Assembly (NCBI RefSeq): GCF_002382885.1
Contig: NZ_NWVL01000062.1
Span: 1 to 48,850 of the forward strand
Length of the DNA: 48,850 nucleotides
Direction: 5' to 3'
Origin: Streptomyces sp. WZ.A104
Lineage (GTDB): Bacteria > Actinomycetota > Actinomycetes > Streptomycetales > Streptomycetaceae
Shown here piece by piece: positions 1-7,514 of the stretch. The notes beneath the pieces were generated by a model. The model saw nothing but the letters and a program-made list of their open reading frames with translations. It did no database searches and had not been told where the DNA came from. The first letter of the stretch is position 1, and the number at the start of each line of letters is the position of its first letter. A program made the position numbers and the translations under genes.

Positions 1-951
1 GGCGGCAGCGGGCGCCACGGCAGCCGCCGCGGCGGCCCGGTCCGGCCACGGGGCGTGCGGCCGCAGGAACGGGCGGGTCGGGTCGAGCGGCCCGGCGGGA
101 GCCCCGTGCTTCGGCAGCAGCGGGGCCAGCTCCTCGTACACCTCCTGCGCGGAGGCGGGCCGGGCCTGCGGGTCCTTGGCGAGCAGCCGCAGCACGAGCG
201 CCTCCAGCGCGGCGGGGATCTCGGGGCGGGCGCGGCGGACCGGGACCGGCGGTTCGTAGAGGTGGCGGTGCAGGACACCGAGCGCGGTGGACCCGGCGAA
301 CGGCACGTCGCCGCTGAGCAGTTCGTGCAGCAGCACTCCCAGTGCGTACAGGTCGGTGTACGGGCCGACCGCGCCGCCCATCGCCTGCTCGGGGGCCATA
401 TAGGCCGGGGAGCCGATCGGTGAACCGGTGTGCGTGAGGCGGGTGGTGTCCGTGTCGAGGACGGACGCGACACCGAGGTCGAGCACGGTGACGGTGCCGT
501 CGGGGCGGACCATCACGTTCCGGGGCTTGAGGTCGCGGTGGACGATCGGCACGGCGTGCACCGCGCAGAGGACGGCACAGAGCTGGGCGGCGACCGCGAC
601 GGCCCAGGGCCAGGGGTACGGGTCCTGTTCGGCCAGGTGGTCGGCGAGGTCGGCGCCCTCGACGTACTGCATGACGAGGTAGAGGTCCTCGCTGTCGCTG
701 CCCGCGTCGTGCACGGTGACCAGGCCCGGGTGGTCGACCTGCGCGGTGACCCGGCACTCGCGGACGAACCGGCGGCGCAGTTCGTCGGCCGCGTCGCTGC
801 CGGTGGGCCCGGCGACCCGGTCGGGGCGCAGCAGCTTCACGGCGACGCGGCGGTCCAGCCGCCGGTCGTACGCCGTCCACACCTGGCCCATGCCGCCCTG
901 GCCGAGGATGGTCGCGAGCTCGTACCGGTCGGCGATGATCCGCCCGCTCAC
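1..951 (-). CDS. Ser/Thr protein kinase, PknB type (3' end outside window)
   Basis: Eukaryotic-type serine/threonine protein kinase; about 317 N-terminal codons are visible and the C-terminal part lies beyond the window edge. The glycine loop GQGGMGQVW is at residues 17-25, the ATP-binding lysine of VAVK is K39, the catalytic loop HRDLKPRN starts at H138 and the metal-binding motif reads DLG at 158-160 (DFG in most kinases), followed by an intact SPAYMAPEQ segment. All catalytic residues are present, so an active enzyme is expected. The GTG start overlaps the stop of the upstream membrane-protein gene (GTGA at 948-951), so the two are translationally coupled and probably work together at the membrane. 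Whether a transmembrane segment and sensor domain follow cannot be seen. Confidence 0.9.
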   Translation of the reverse strand, partial: MSGRIIADRYELATILGQGGMGQVWTAYDRRLDRRVAVKLLRPDRVAGPTGSDAADELRRRFVRECRVTAQVDHPGLVTVHDAGSDSEDLYLVMQYVEGADLADHLAEQDPYPWPWAVAVAAQLCAVLCAVHAVPIVHRDLKPRNVMVRPDGTVTVLDLGVASVLDTDTTRLTHTGSPIGSPAYMAPEQAMGGAVGPYTDLYALGVLLHELLSGDVPFAGSTALGVLHRHLYEPPVPVRRARPEIPAALEALVLRLLAKDPQARPASAQEVYEELAPLLPKHGAPAGPLDPTRPFLRPHAPWPDRAAAAAAVAPAAA

Positions 952-1505
952 CGGCCCTCGCCCTCCTTGCGGAGGTAGTCGCTCAGCTCGTCCAGCTCGG
1001 CCCGCACCTGGTCGAGGCGCCGGGGCGCGGGGGCGGGCGGTGGGGCCTGGACGGTGTACGGGTTGGGCTGCTGGTACGCGGGTGGCACGGGGTGCACGGG
1101 CGACACGGATTGCACGGGCTGCACGGGCTGCACGGGGCCGCTGTAGGGCTGCGGAGTGCTGTAGTGGCGGATTTCCGCGTACAGGTAGTAGGCGACAACT
1201 CCGGCCAGCACGCCGACGAGCCAGAAGAAAAGGATCAGCGCCTGGGCGTCCGTCATCTCGTCGGGGTCGTCCGGGGTGGCCATGATGAAGGCGAACAGCC
1301 CGGCGTTGAGGACGACCACGACCGCCAGCAGAACCCAGTCGCGCGGCCTGCGGGTGACGATCGCGAGCCGCAGCATCGCCGCCCAGCCCAGCAGACCGCA
1401 GCTCAGGACGGTCACGACGACAAGGATCACGCGCACCGCGACGAGCGTCCCCGAGGACGGCCGGGGCGTCGGCGGCTGCTGCGGCGGATAGCCGTAGCCG
1501 TGCAT
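948..1505 (-). CDS. small proline-rich membrane protein coupled to the kinase
   Basis: A 185-residue protein of unknown function. A short Pro/Gln-rich N-terminus is followed by three hydrophobic helices (about residues 18-45, 52-75 and 88-112), then a cytoplasmic-looking tail rich in V-Q-P and P-A-P repeats and a final charged helix (LDQVRAELDELSDYLRKE). I chose ATG at 1505 because AGGAG lies about 9 bases upstream; a longer open frame upstream runs through repeat DNA and lacks a ribosome site. Its stop overlaps the kinase start by 4 bp, so it may be a substrate, anchor or regulator of that kinase; this is inferred from coupling only. Confidence 0.8.
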   Translation of the reverse strand: MHGYGYPPQQPPTPRPSSGTLVAVRVILVVVTVLSCGLLGWAAMLRLAIVTRRPRDWVLLAVVVVLNAGLFAFIMATPDDPDEMTDAQALILFFWLVGVLAGVVAYYLYAEIRHYSTPQPYSGPVQPVQPVQSVSPVHPVPPAYQQPNPYTVQAPPPAPAPRRLDQVRAELDELSDYLRKEGEGR

Positions 1506-1592
1506 GTGCTGCTCCTGGGGGCGTATGTCGGACGTGTGCAGTGAGCGTATACACCGACACCGACGGGCCGTCCCCGGATGTACCCAACCGTT

Positions 1593-1675
1593 GTGCACGA
1601 GCGGTGTGCACGAGCGTGTGCACGAGCTGTGTGCGCCAGCGCCGCGCACGGGCGGTGTACACGGGCGGTGTACAC
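1593..1675. repeat. cluster of GTGCAC and GTGTACAC palindromes
   Basis: In the 200-bp gap between the membrane-protein start and the methylase stop, GTGCAC occurs at 1593-1598, 1606-1611 and 1618-1623, and the 8-bp palindrome GTGTACAC at 1655-1662 and 1668-1675. Centre-to-centre spacing is 12-13 bp inside each group. The first group is a tandem repeat of a 12-13 bp unit containing GTGTGCACGAGC. No hairpin long enough for a terminator is formed, so an operator-like array or simple tandem expansion are both possible. Confidence 0.6.
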
Positions 1676-1705
1676 GAGCGCCGCGGGCACGAGCTGCGCC
1701 GGGCC

Positions 1706-3949
1706 TCAGCCCGGCGCGACCGTGCCGTCCGTCAGGCCGTCGTACATCCCCTGGACCAGCAGCCCGCCGAGCCGCCCCGCCGTCCGCAGTGCGTCCTCGA
1801 AGGCGGCCAGGGCGCGGAACTGCTGCCCGTACCGCTGCTGTTCGGCCAGCGGCAGCCGGGGCAGCTGGAGGCGTCGGGCGTCCAGCCGGGCGGCGGTGGA
1901 GGCATAGCTGCTGGCCTGCCGGTTGTTGGCGGTGCCGCGCAGGAACCCGGCGAGGAACCACGGGTCGAGGGCGGCCGGATCGGGCCGCAGCAGCTGGAGG
2001 TTGCGGCCCAGGGCTGCACCCGCGTCGGCCTCGTCGACGACCCGGACGACGGCCCCGCCGCCGAGCACGGGCACGACGACGTCACCGGGTTCGAGCAGGA
2101 CGGGTTCGTCGGGGGCGGAGGGCGTTGCGGGGGCGCAGGGCGTTGCGGGGGCGACGGTTCCGGTTCCGGCGGGGGCGGCCGGGGTTCCGGTGAGGACGTC
2201 GTGCTCGGTGAGGACGGGCCCCCCGCCGCCGCCCGGGAAGGCATTGCCGGTGCGCAGCGACAGCGCCCCGGCGCGGGCGAGTTCGCCGACGGTGGTCAGG
2301 GGGCGGCGGGCGGGGGCCGAGGGCTCGGCGGGCGGTGGAGTGAGGCGCGCGGTCAGCCGGAGCGTCTCGGCGAGCTGCTCCCGTACCTCTCCGAGTCCGG
2401 ACGCGCCGCCGCCGGGCGCGGGCCGTGGCAGATGGCGGGCCGGGGTCAGGTCCACATCGTCGTCGAGGAGGGCGACCACGGGCACGACGCGGCTGACGCC
2501 CGGAAGGTCCGCCCGGTCGCGCCAGGCGTCGAGCACGGCGGTGTGCACGGCGGGCCAGTCGAGCCGGTCGCGCCCACCGCCGCCCACCGCCTTGCCGGGC
2601 CCGGCGCCCGGGTCAGCGGCGGAGCCCGCGGGGTCGGCGGTGTCGACCAGGAGCAGGTCCGCACCGGCCCGGACGTCGGCCTCCGGCCTGCGCAGGACCC
2701 AGAGGTGGAGCGGAATGCCGTACGGGGGCGCCGCCCCGGCCGGGAGGGCGATCACCGCGCGGAGGGCTCCCCGGCGCAGGAGATCGGCGCGGATGCGGCG
2801 GCCGGAGCGCCGGGAGGCGGCGGCGGGCGGCATCAGCAGGACGGCGGTGCCGCCGTCGCGCAGGCGAGCCAGGGCGTGCTGGACCCAGGCGAGTTCGGAC
2901 TCGGTGCGGGCGGGGAAGCCGTACTCCCAGCGCGGGTCGTAGGCCAGTTCGTCGTGGCCCCAGTTGCGTTCGTTGAAGGGCGGGTGGCAGAGCACCGTGT
3001 CGGCGGCGAGCCCGGGAAACGCGTCGGCGCGCAGGGTGTCGCCGGTGCGCACGACCCGGGCAGGGGCGTCCCCCCCGGGACCGTCGCCGTACAGCACCAG
3101 GCGCAGCGCGGTCAGGGCGGCGAGGGCGGGGTCGGCCTCCTGGGCGTACAAGGCCGCGGGGCCGTCGACCGCGCGGAGCAGGGCGCCGGTCCCGGCAGCC
3201 GGGTCGAGGACCGTACGGACGGACTGCCTGCCGCCGGGAGCCCGCCCCGGTTCCTTCGCGGGGGTGGCCAGGGCGGCCATCAGCGCGGCGAGATGCGGCG
3301 GAGTCAGCGTGTACTGACGGGGGTTGGCGTCGAGCTGGCGCCCGAGCAGGAACTCGAAGACCTGCCCCGCCCCGATCCCGGCGGCCAGTTCGGCGGCCGC
3401 GCGCAGGAGCGGCACGGACGGCAGGAGGGCACTCGCGGTGGGGATCTGAACAGCACGGCCTGTGTGAACAACACGGTCTGTGTGAACAACACGGTCGGTA
3501 TGCACAGCACGGTCAGTGTGCACAGCACGGTCGGCCTCGGGCTCCGGAGCGGCCGGGCCGAGGCGGTCCGCGAGGACGTGCTCCAGGGCGTGCGGCAGGA
3601 GGGCGGCCATCCGCTCGTCGGGGGCGGCGGTGAGCTCCAGCCAGGCGGTGGGCCGGTCACGGACGAGCAGCAGGGCGCAGCCGGTGTGGATCAGTGCCTC
3701 GACGGCCCCCGCCGGGTGTCCGGCCGCCTGCTGCCAGACCCGCTCACGGAGGGGGACCTCAGCAAGTTTCCCCTGGTCGCGCAGCCACTGCTCGACCTCG
3801 GGCAGCGAGAAGGACGGACTGGCGCCGGTGCCACCGACGGGCTGGGGGAAATCGGCGTGACGGCGGCGCCAGTTACTGACGGCGGCACGCCCCACCCCCG
3901 CGAGCCGCGCGATCCCGGCCGCGGTGACCTCGGTCGAGTTCTCCGGCAC
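1706..3949 (-). CDS. solitary N-6 DNA methylase with HTH and S-subunit-like tail
   Basis: A 747-residue protein of the class I N6-adenine methylase family. An N-terminal winged/AlpA-like HTH (IARLAGVGRAAVSNWRRR, about residues 12-30) is followed by the methylase domain with SAM motif I (DPAAGTGALL, near 247-256) and motif IV reading CHPPFNERNWG near 320; the usual first residue of NPPF is replaced by His. The C-terminal quarter (GDVVVPVLGG, then FLAGFLRG and an LPLAEQQ segment) looks like a target-recognition half of a type I specificity subunit, so M and S functions may be fused. No restriction subunit is nearby. I chose GTG at 3949 because GGGAGAG precedes it; an ATG at 4060 would add 37 residues without a good site. 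Residues about 138-170 are a hexapeptide repeat (RAVHTD-like) absent from typical relatives. Confidence 0.85.
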   Translation of the reverse strand: MPENSTEVTAAGIARLAGVGRAAVSNWRRRHADFPQPVGGTGASPSFSLPEVEQWLRDQGKLAEVPLRERVWQQAAGHPAGAVEALIHTGCALLLVRDRPTAWLELTAAPDERMAALLPHALEHVLADRLGPAAPEPEADRAVHTDRAVHTDRVVHTDRVVHTGRAVQIPTASALLPSVPLLRAAAELAAGIGAGQVFEFLLGRQLDANPRQYTLTPPHLAALMAALATPAKEPGRAPGGRQSVRTVLDPAAGTGALLRAVDGPAALYAQEADPALAALTALRLVLYGDGPGGDAPARVVRTGDTLRADAFPGLAADTVLCHPPFNERNWGHDELAYDPRWEYGFPARTESELAWVQHALARLRDGGTAVLLMPPAAASRRSGRRIRADLLRRGALRAVIALPAGAAPPYGIPLHLWVLRRPEADVRAGADLLLVDTADPAGSAADPGAGPGKAVGGGGRDRLDWPAVHTAVLDAWRDRADLPGVSRVVPVVALLDDDVDLTPARHLPRPAPGGGASGLGEVREQLAETLRLTARLTPPPAEPSAPARRPLTTVGELARAGALSLRTGNAFPGGGGGPVLTEHDVLTGTPAAPAGTGTVAPATPCAPATPSAPDEPVLLEPGDVVVPVLGGGAVVRVVDEADAGAALGRNLQLLRPDPAALDPWFLAGFLRGTANNRQASSYASTAARLDARRLQLPRLPLAEQQRYGQQFRALAAFEDALRTAGRLGGLLVQGMYDGLTDGTVAPG
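3451..3536. repeat. 18-bp tandem repeat inside the methylase gene
   Basis: Four full copies and a partial fifth of an 18-bp unit, consensus CARCACGGTCNGTGTGMA, at 3451-3468, 3469-3486, 3487-3504, 3505-3522 and 3523-3536. The unit is a multiple of three and encodes a hexapeptide R-[AV]-V-H-T-D in the linker between the HTH region and the methylase domain. Copy number could change without breaking the frame. Confidence 0.8.
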
Positions 3950-4170
3950 TGGCTCTCTCCCTGGTCTGTCCACGTAGTACGTCCGCGCACTGCCTGCCCG
4001 CGAGCATAGCGACTCTCCCGCACCACACCCACAAGGACCATTACCCAACCTGTCACTCACGAATCGTGTTGACTCGGTTCACAGCTTCTGTTGTTATTGA
4101 CCCGTCCTCACCGGGCCACTTCCGCTCACCCTGTTCGGCGCCCCGCGCCCCTCTCCCCGGAGCCCTGACC

Positions 4171-4902
4171 ATGCGTCTCATCACCCGCATTTCCGTCAAC
4201 ACCGTCTGCGCGCTGTCGCTGTTCGGCCTCGCCGCATGCGGCGCGGGCTCCGGGCCCGAGGAGACCGGGCCGTTCGCGAACCAGTCGGGGCCGGAGGTCG
4301 CCAACAAGGCCCTCACGGCCACGAGCAAGGTGAAGTCCCTGCGGATCGGCCTCGACATGACCACCTCCGACGGCCGGATCAAGGCCGACTTCGCCACAAG
4401 CCTGGGCGGCGACTGCACGGGGACCATGAGCATGGGCGGTACGGGCACGATGGAGGTCATCAGGACCGGCGACAGGGTCTACACGAAGCTCGACGAGGCC
4501 CTTCTGCGCGAACAGGGGAAGGGCGAGCCGAAGGCCGACATCGACGCGGCGGTCAAGCTGATAGCGGGCCGCTGGATGGAGTCGAAGGCCTCGGACCCGG
4601 ACGCCGAGGAAGCGACCGAGTTCTGCGATCTGAAGGCCATCCTGAAGGAGTTCGAGGCGACCGACAACGCCGCTCGCAAGGTGGGCCCCTCGGAGGTGAC
4701 GGGCAAGCCGGCCCTGCGCCTCACGGAGAAGGACGGCAAGGAGACGTTCACCTTCGACGTCGCCGCCGAGGGCGAGCCGTATCTCCTGCGCGTCACGTCC
4801 AAGGGCGGCGAGGAACCGATGACGATGAACCTCTCCGACTTCGACGTGCCGGTCGTGGCGAAGAAGCCCGCCGCGAAGGACATGGTCGACCTGGAGGGCT
4901 AA
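4171..4902 (+). CDS. secreted lipoprotein, LppX/LprG-like
   Basis: A 243-residue lipoprotein. The signal peptide ends in the lipobox LAAC (around residue 21), so the mature protein should be anchored to the outer face of the membrane by its N-terminal cysteine. The remainder has a pattern of short beta strands with VKSLRIGLDMTT, GDRVYTKLD and ALRLTEKDGK segments that resembles LppX/LprAFG-type lipid-binding lipoproteins (DUF1396 group); this similarity is from memory of the family. Two cysteines (in GGDCTG and EFCDL) may form a disulfide. ATG 4171 is used because GGAG lies about 10 bases upstream; the open frame extends to 4066 but would put the signal peptide internally. It is divergent from the methylase. 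Confidence 0.8.
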   Translation: MRLITRISVNTVCALSLFGLAACGAGSGPEETGPFANQSGPEVANKALTATSKVKSLRIGLDMTTSDGRIKADFATSLGGDCTGTMSMGGTGTMEVIRTGDRVYTKLDEALLREQGKGEPKADIDAAVKLIAGRWMESKASDPDAEEATEFCDLKAILKEFEATDNAARKVGPSEVTGKPALRLTEKDGKETFTFDVAAEGEPYLLRVTSKGGEEPMTMNLSDFDVPVVAKKPAAKDMVDLEG

Positions 4903-4924
4903 GGCTCAGGTCGACCTGGAGGGC
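4884..4924. repeat. 16-bp direct repeat across a stop codon
   Basis: GGTCGACCTGGAGGGC occurs at 4884-4899, ending the lipoprotein gene, and again at 4909-4924 immediately after the stop. The second copy would encode the same VDLEG tail, suggesting a small tandem duplication of the gene end. Confidence 0.75.
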
Positions 4925-5239
4925 CAGGCAGTGTCCGGCGGACCATGAGGCCGTAGGGGCTCTGACCGTGAATACCGACCTCGGCGTCCTGAGGTCTGGA
5001 TAAGCGTCGGGGCCGTGACGTGATCCGTCCGGGCTGGTGCGCCGGATGCCTGCGGTATCCGGCGCGCCCGGCAGTCGACCGGCGGCTGGGCGCAGGGGCG
5101 GCTCAGCGATGCGCCGCGCGCTACGCGGCAGTTCAGCGTTTGGGATCTGCGACGGTCCTCCCGCCCCGACCCGCCGCGTGCCGCGGTAGCGGCGTAAACA
5201 CGTTGCGCCGACTGTGGGTGGACCGCGAGGATTGAGGGC
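4903..5239. other. 337-bp intergenic region
   Basis: It lies between the lipoprotein gene and the first acetyltransferase. It holds the second copy of the 16-bp repeat above and a hairpin at 5039-5065. No conserved protein reading frame is convincing on either strand. The promoter of the acetyltransferase should lie in its distal part, but no clear -35/-10 pair was found. Confidence 0.6.
5039..5065 (+). terminator. hairpin downstream of lipoprotein gene
   Basis: Perfect 9-bp stem GCGCCGGAT / ATCCGGCGC around a 9-base loop, 137 bases after the lipoprotein stop. There is no following T-run, which is common in Streptomyces. It could also be a leader structure of the downstream gene. Confidence 0.35.
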
Positions 5240-5731
5240 ATGCCGCCCGTGAAGATCGAGATTCGACCTTACGCCAACGATGACTGGGACGCGATCGCGC
5301 GAATTCACGATGCCGCGCGCCTTGACGAGTTGCGCGATTCCGTCGGTGTCGAGGCATTCCTGACGCTCGCGCAGACCGCTGAGCAGGAGGGGCTGTTCGA
5401 CGGCCGGTTGTGGGTGGCGGAGGCCGACGGGAGCGTAGCCGCTTTCGTCGCGCTCGATGACGACGAGGTCACCTGGCTGTACGTCGACCCGCAGCGCTAC
5501 CGACAGGGGATCGGCAGGGCACTGCTGCGCCACGCACTTGCCGCTGCCGGCCCGAGGGTTGAAGTCACCGTGCTCGACGGCAACCCAGCCGCCGAGGCGC
5601 TCTACGCCAGTGAGGGATTCGTCGTCACCGAGACCCGGACCGGCGCGCTGGTCGGCAATGAGGCGTTCACCGCCACCGGCCACATCATGCACCGCGACAC
5701 CACGACGGCACCCACCAGCGTCACTGGCTGA
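5240..5731 (+). CDS. GNAT family N-acetyltransferase
   Basis: A 163-residue GNAT acetyltransferase. The acetyl-CoA binding motif A is clear (LYVDPQRYRQGIGRALL, about residues 75-91, with the Q/R-x-x-G-x-G/A type turn QGIGRA), and motif B follows (NPAAEALYASEGF). The N-terminus IEIRPYANDDWDAIARIHDAA is the usual first strand-helix of the fold. The substrate cannot be read from sequence; single-domain members of this size acetylate small amines, antibiotics or protein N-termini. GAGG lies 5 bases before the ATG. Its codons have somewhat lower GC at third positions than the neighbours (for example several TTC/GAT/ATT codons), which could reflect later acquisition. It converges on the next gene. 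Confidence 0.88.
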   Translation: MPPVKIEIRPYANDDWDAIARIHDAARLDELRDSVGVEAFLTLAQTAEQEGLFDGRLWVAEADGSVAAFVALDDDEVTWLYVDPQRYRQGIGRALLRHALAAAGPRVEVTVLDGNPAAEALYASEGFVVTETRTGALVGNEAFTATGHIMHRDTTTAPTSVTG

Positions 5732-5880
5732 TTCAAGTCTTCTCACGGTCCAACCCTGCTGCGGGGACAAGAGCCCTGCTGATGACCCTTCGCCGTGATC
5801 AAGCCCGACCAGCGTCAACAACGCCCGTGATCAACGCACCCAGGGCCCGGAGCGGCCCGGAGCGGTGAAGGGCCCCGCCC

Positions 5881-6627
5881 TCACACCCGGTGGCGCACCC
5901 AGACGTTGGGCTCGGTGTACACCGCGTACCCGTGCGCGAGCGCGCAGTGCACCGGGACCAGCGCCCCCGGCACCTCCACCGGCCCGTCCGTGTCGAACGG
6001 GAGACCGGTCCACTCCCGCCACTGCGCGAGGGAGCCGCTCACCGTCATCGACACCGGCGCGACCGAGTCCACCACCCCGCCCGCCCGGACATGGACCCGC
6101 AGCCACGGGTCCTCGGGCAGCCCGTCCTCGGGCCGGGTGCGCCGGACGTACTCCTCCATCGGCAGTGCGGCCCGCAGATGCTTGCCGCTCGGCCGGACCG
6201 GGGCGACGACCTCCCGGAAGCCGAGCCGCTCCGCGTTGGCCCGCACAGCCGCGAGCATGCGCCCCGATATGCCCCGCCCCTGACGGCCGGTGGCCACCGT
6301 GATCTCGATCGCGCCGACGGTGTCGGGGGTCCGCCCGCGCCGCAGGTCCGAGAACGCCCACAGCAGCATCCGGTCCCAGCCGCCGACGGGCAGCTCCCCG
6401 CGCCCGGGAGCGTCCAGGGCGAAGGGGACGCTGTAGGCACGGGCGACCACCGCGCCCTCCTGGTCGGTGGCGACCAGAACGTACTGCGGGAACTCGACGG
6501 CGATCCGCGGGAAGTTGGCCCAGCCGACGATGTCCTCCAGCACGAACTCCGGCCAGGTGTCCGGCATCCGGTCCAGGGCGGCGGCGAGTTCGGGGCGCTC
6601 GGCAAGCGTGGTGATGTTCAGCTCCAT
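5881..6627 (-). CDS. GNAT-like N-acetyltransferase
   Basis: A 248-residue protein of the GNAT fold. The segment IEITVATGRQGRGISGRML (about residues 106-124) is motif A with the acetyl-CoA pyrophosphate-binding turn QGRGIS. It is longer than single-domain GNATs, with about 100 residues before motif A that include DTWPEFVLEDIV and the strand YVLVATDQEGAVVARAYSV, and a C-terminal extension with PVSMTVSGSL. The substrate is unknown. Start ATG 6627 opens the conserved first helix (LAERPELAAALDRMPDTWPE). It stands alone, convergent with one neighbour and divergent from the next. Confidence 0.8.
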   Translation of the reverse strand: MELNITTLAERPELAAALDRMPDTWPEFVLEDIVGWANFPRIAVEFPQYVLVATDQEGAVVARAYSVPFALDAPGRGELPVGGWDRMLLWAFSDLRRGRTPDTVGAIEITVATGRQGRGISGRMLAAVRANAERLGFREVVAPVRPSGKHLRAALPMEEYVRRTRPEDGLPEDPWLRVHVRAGGVVDSVAPVSMTVSGSLAQWREWTGLPFDTDGPVEVPGALVPVHCALAHGYAVYTEPNVWVRHRV

Positions 6628-6792
6628 GATGCCGACCTTAGAAGGCCGTCACCCGCCCGACCAGCGACTTTCCGTGCCGTCGGCGCCCGGCCGCGGGCAC
6701 GGCCCGCCCGGCCGACCGGAACCGTGAGGTGCACATGCCGCGTCCCCACCCGTGACTTCGTACCCGTGCGTCACCCGACGAGGAGCAGCACC

Positions 6793-7449
6793 ATGACCCA
6801 GCCAGGCAGTACACCGCCCCGCCCCCGGAGAGCTGCCGGGTGCCTGCAGAGCCTGGTGGTACTCGCGGTGATCCTCGGACTGGCATACGGCGCGTCCAAG
6901 GTCTTCGGCGACGACTCCTCGTCGTCCTCGTCGTCCTCGTCCTCTTCCGCCTCGGACGGCAAGGGCGGTTCGTGGGAGGTCGGCGACTGCGGAGGTCCGG
7001 ACCCCGACAACAAGCCGGACGGCTACCGCGCCTTCGACTGCGACGAGTCCGGAGCGACGTTCAAGGCGCTGGAGATCAAGCCCGCGAGCATCATGCCCAA
7101 CGCCATCCAGTGCCCGGCCGGAACGGACCTGATCATTCAGGTCTCCCGGGTCTTCGGCTCCGGCGACGACAAGAAGGCCGGCGGCATCCCCACCAACACT
7201 GTCTGCGGCCGGAACCTGTCCGGGGACCATCCCGGCGACGCGGGCGCCGGTGGCGGCCAGTTGGTGGAGGGCGACTGCGTGACGTCGACCGCCAAGGAGA
7301 TCGCCTGCGCCTCGGCCGGGTCGGACGCCTTCAAGGTCCTCGCCCTGGTCAAGGAGAAGGAGGAGTGCCCCGCGGCGACGACGGAACCCATGCAGCTGAT
7401 GATGGCGATGGGCAGGCCGTACGACGTGATCTGCGGCGGCAAGGCCTAG
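6793..7449 (+). CDS. membrane-anchored secreted protein with poly-Ser stalk
   Basis: A 218-residue protein of unknown function. A proline-rich N-terminus with arginines is followed by one hydrophobic helix (CLQSLVVLAVILGLAYGAS, about residues 18-36), then a serine-rich stalk (a run of 11 Ser) and a globular extracellular part. That part has eight or so cysteines in pairs (for example VGDCGG, FDCDES, NAIQCPAG, VCGRN, GDCVTS, ACASAG, EECPA, VICGG), suggesting several disulfides. A strong AGGAG precedes ATG 6793. The two Cys-containing halves (GDCGG...DCDES and GDCVTS...ACAS) look like two copies of one small domain, a pattern common in Streptomyces septum- or surface-associated proteins; this is an observation, not an assignment. 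Confidence 0.8.
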   Translation: MTQPGSTPPRPRRAAGCLQSLVVLAVILGLAYGASKVFGDDSSSSSSSSSSSASDGKGGSWEVGDCGGPDPDNKPDGYRAFDCDESGATFKALEIKPASIMPNAIQCPAGTDLIIQVSRVFGSGDDKKAGGIPTNTVCGRNLSGDHPGDAGAGGGQLVEGDCVTSTAKEIACASAGSDAFKVLALVKEKEECPAATTEPMQLMMAMGRPYDVICGGKA

Positions 7450-7457
7450 GAGTGATT

Positions 7458-7496
7458 CCGGCGGGGCCACGGGCCACGGGGCCGTGACCCCGCCGG
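7458..7496. terminator. bidirectional terminator between convergent genes
   Basis: A 15-bp stem with one imperfect pair (7458-7472 with 7482-7496) around a 9-base loop lies between the convergent stops at 7449 and 7515. The imperfect pair is a C-A mismatch on the plus transcript and a G-U wobble on the minus transcript. Confidence 0.7.
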
Positions 7497-7514
7497 ACGA
7501 AGGCCGCGGACGGC

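Noticed and set aside
1706..3949. Complete restriction-modification or BREX-type system
   Set aside because: No restriction, helicase or BREX partner genes are adjacent to the methylase.
1541..4009. 822-codon plus-strand frame opposite the methylase
   Set aside because: Shadow frame; the methylase motifs are on the other strand.
4793..5821. 342-codon minus-strand frame opposite the first GNAT gene
   Set aside because: The plus strand carries a clear GNAT motif A and ribosome site; the minus frame has no recognisable domain.
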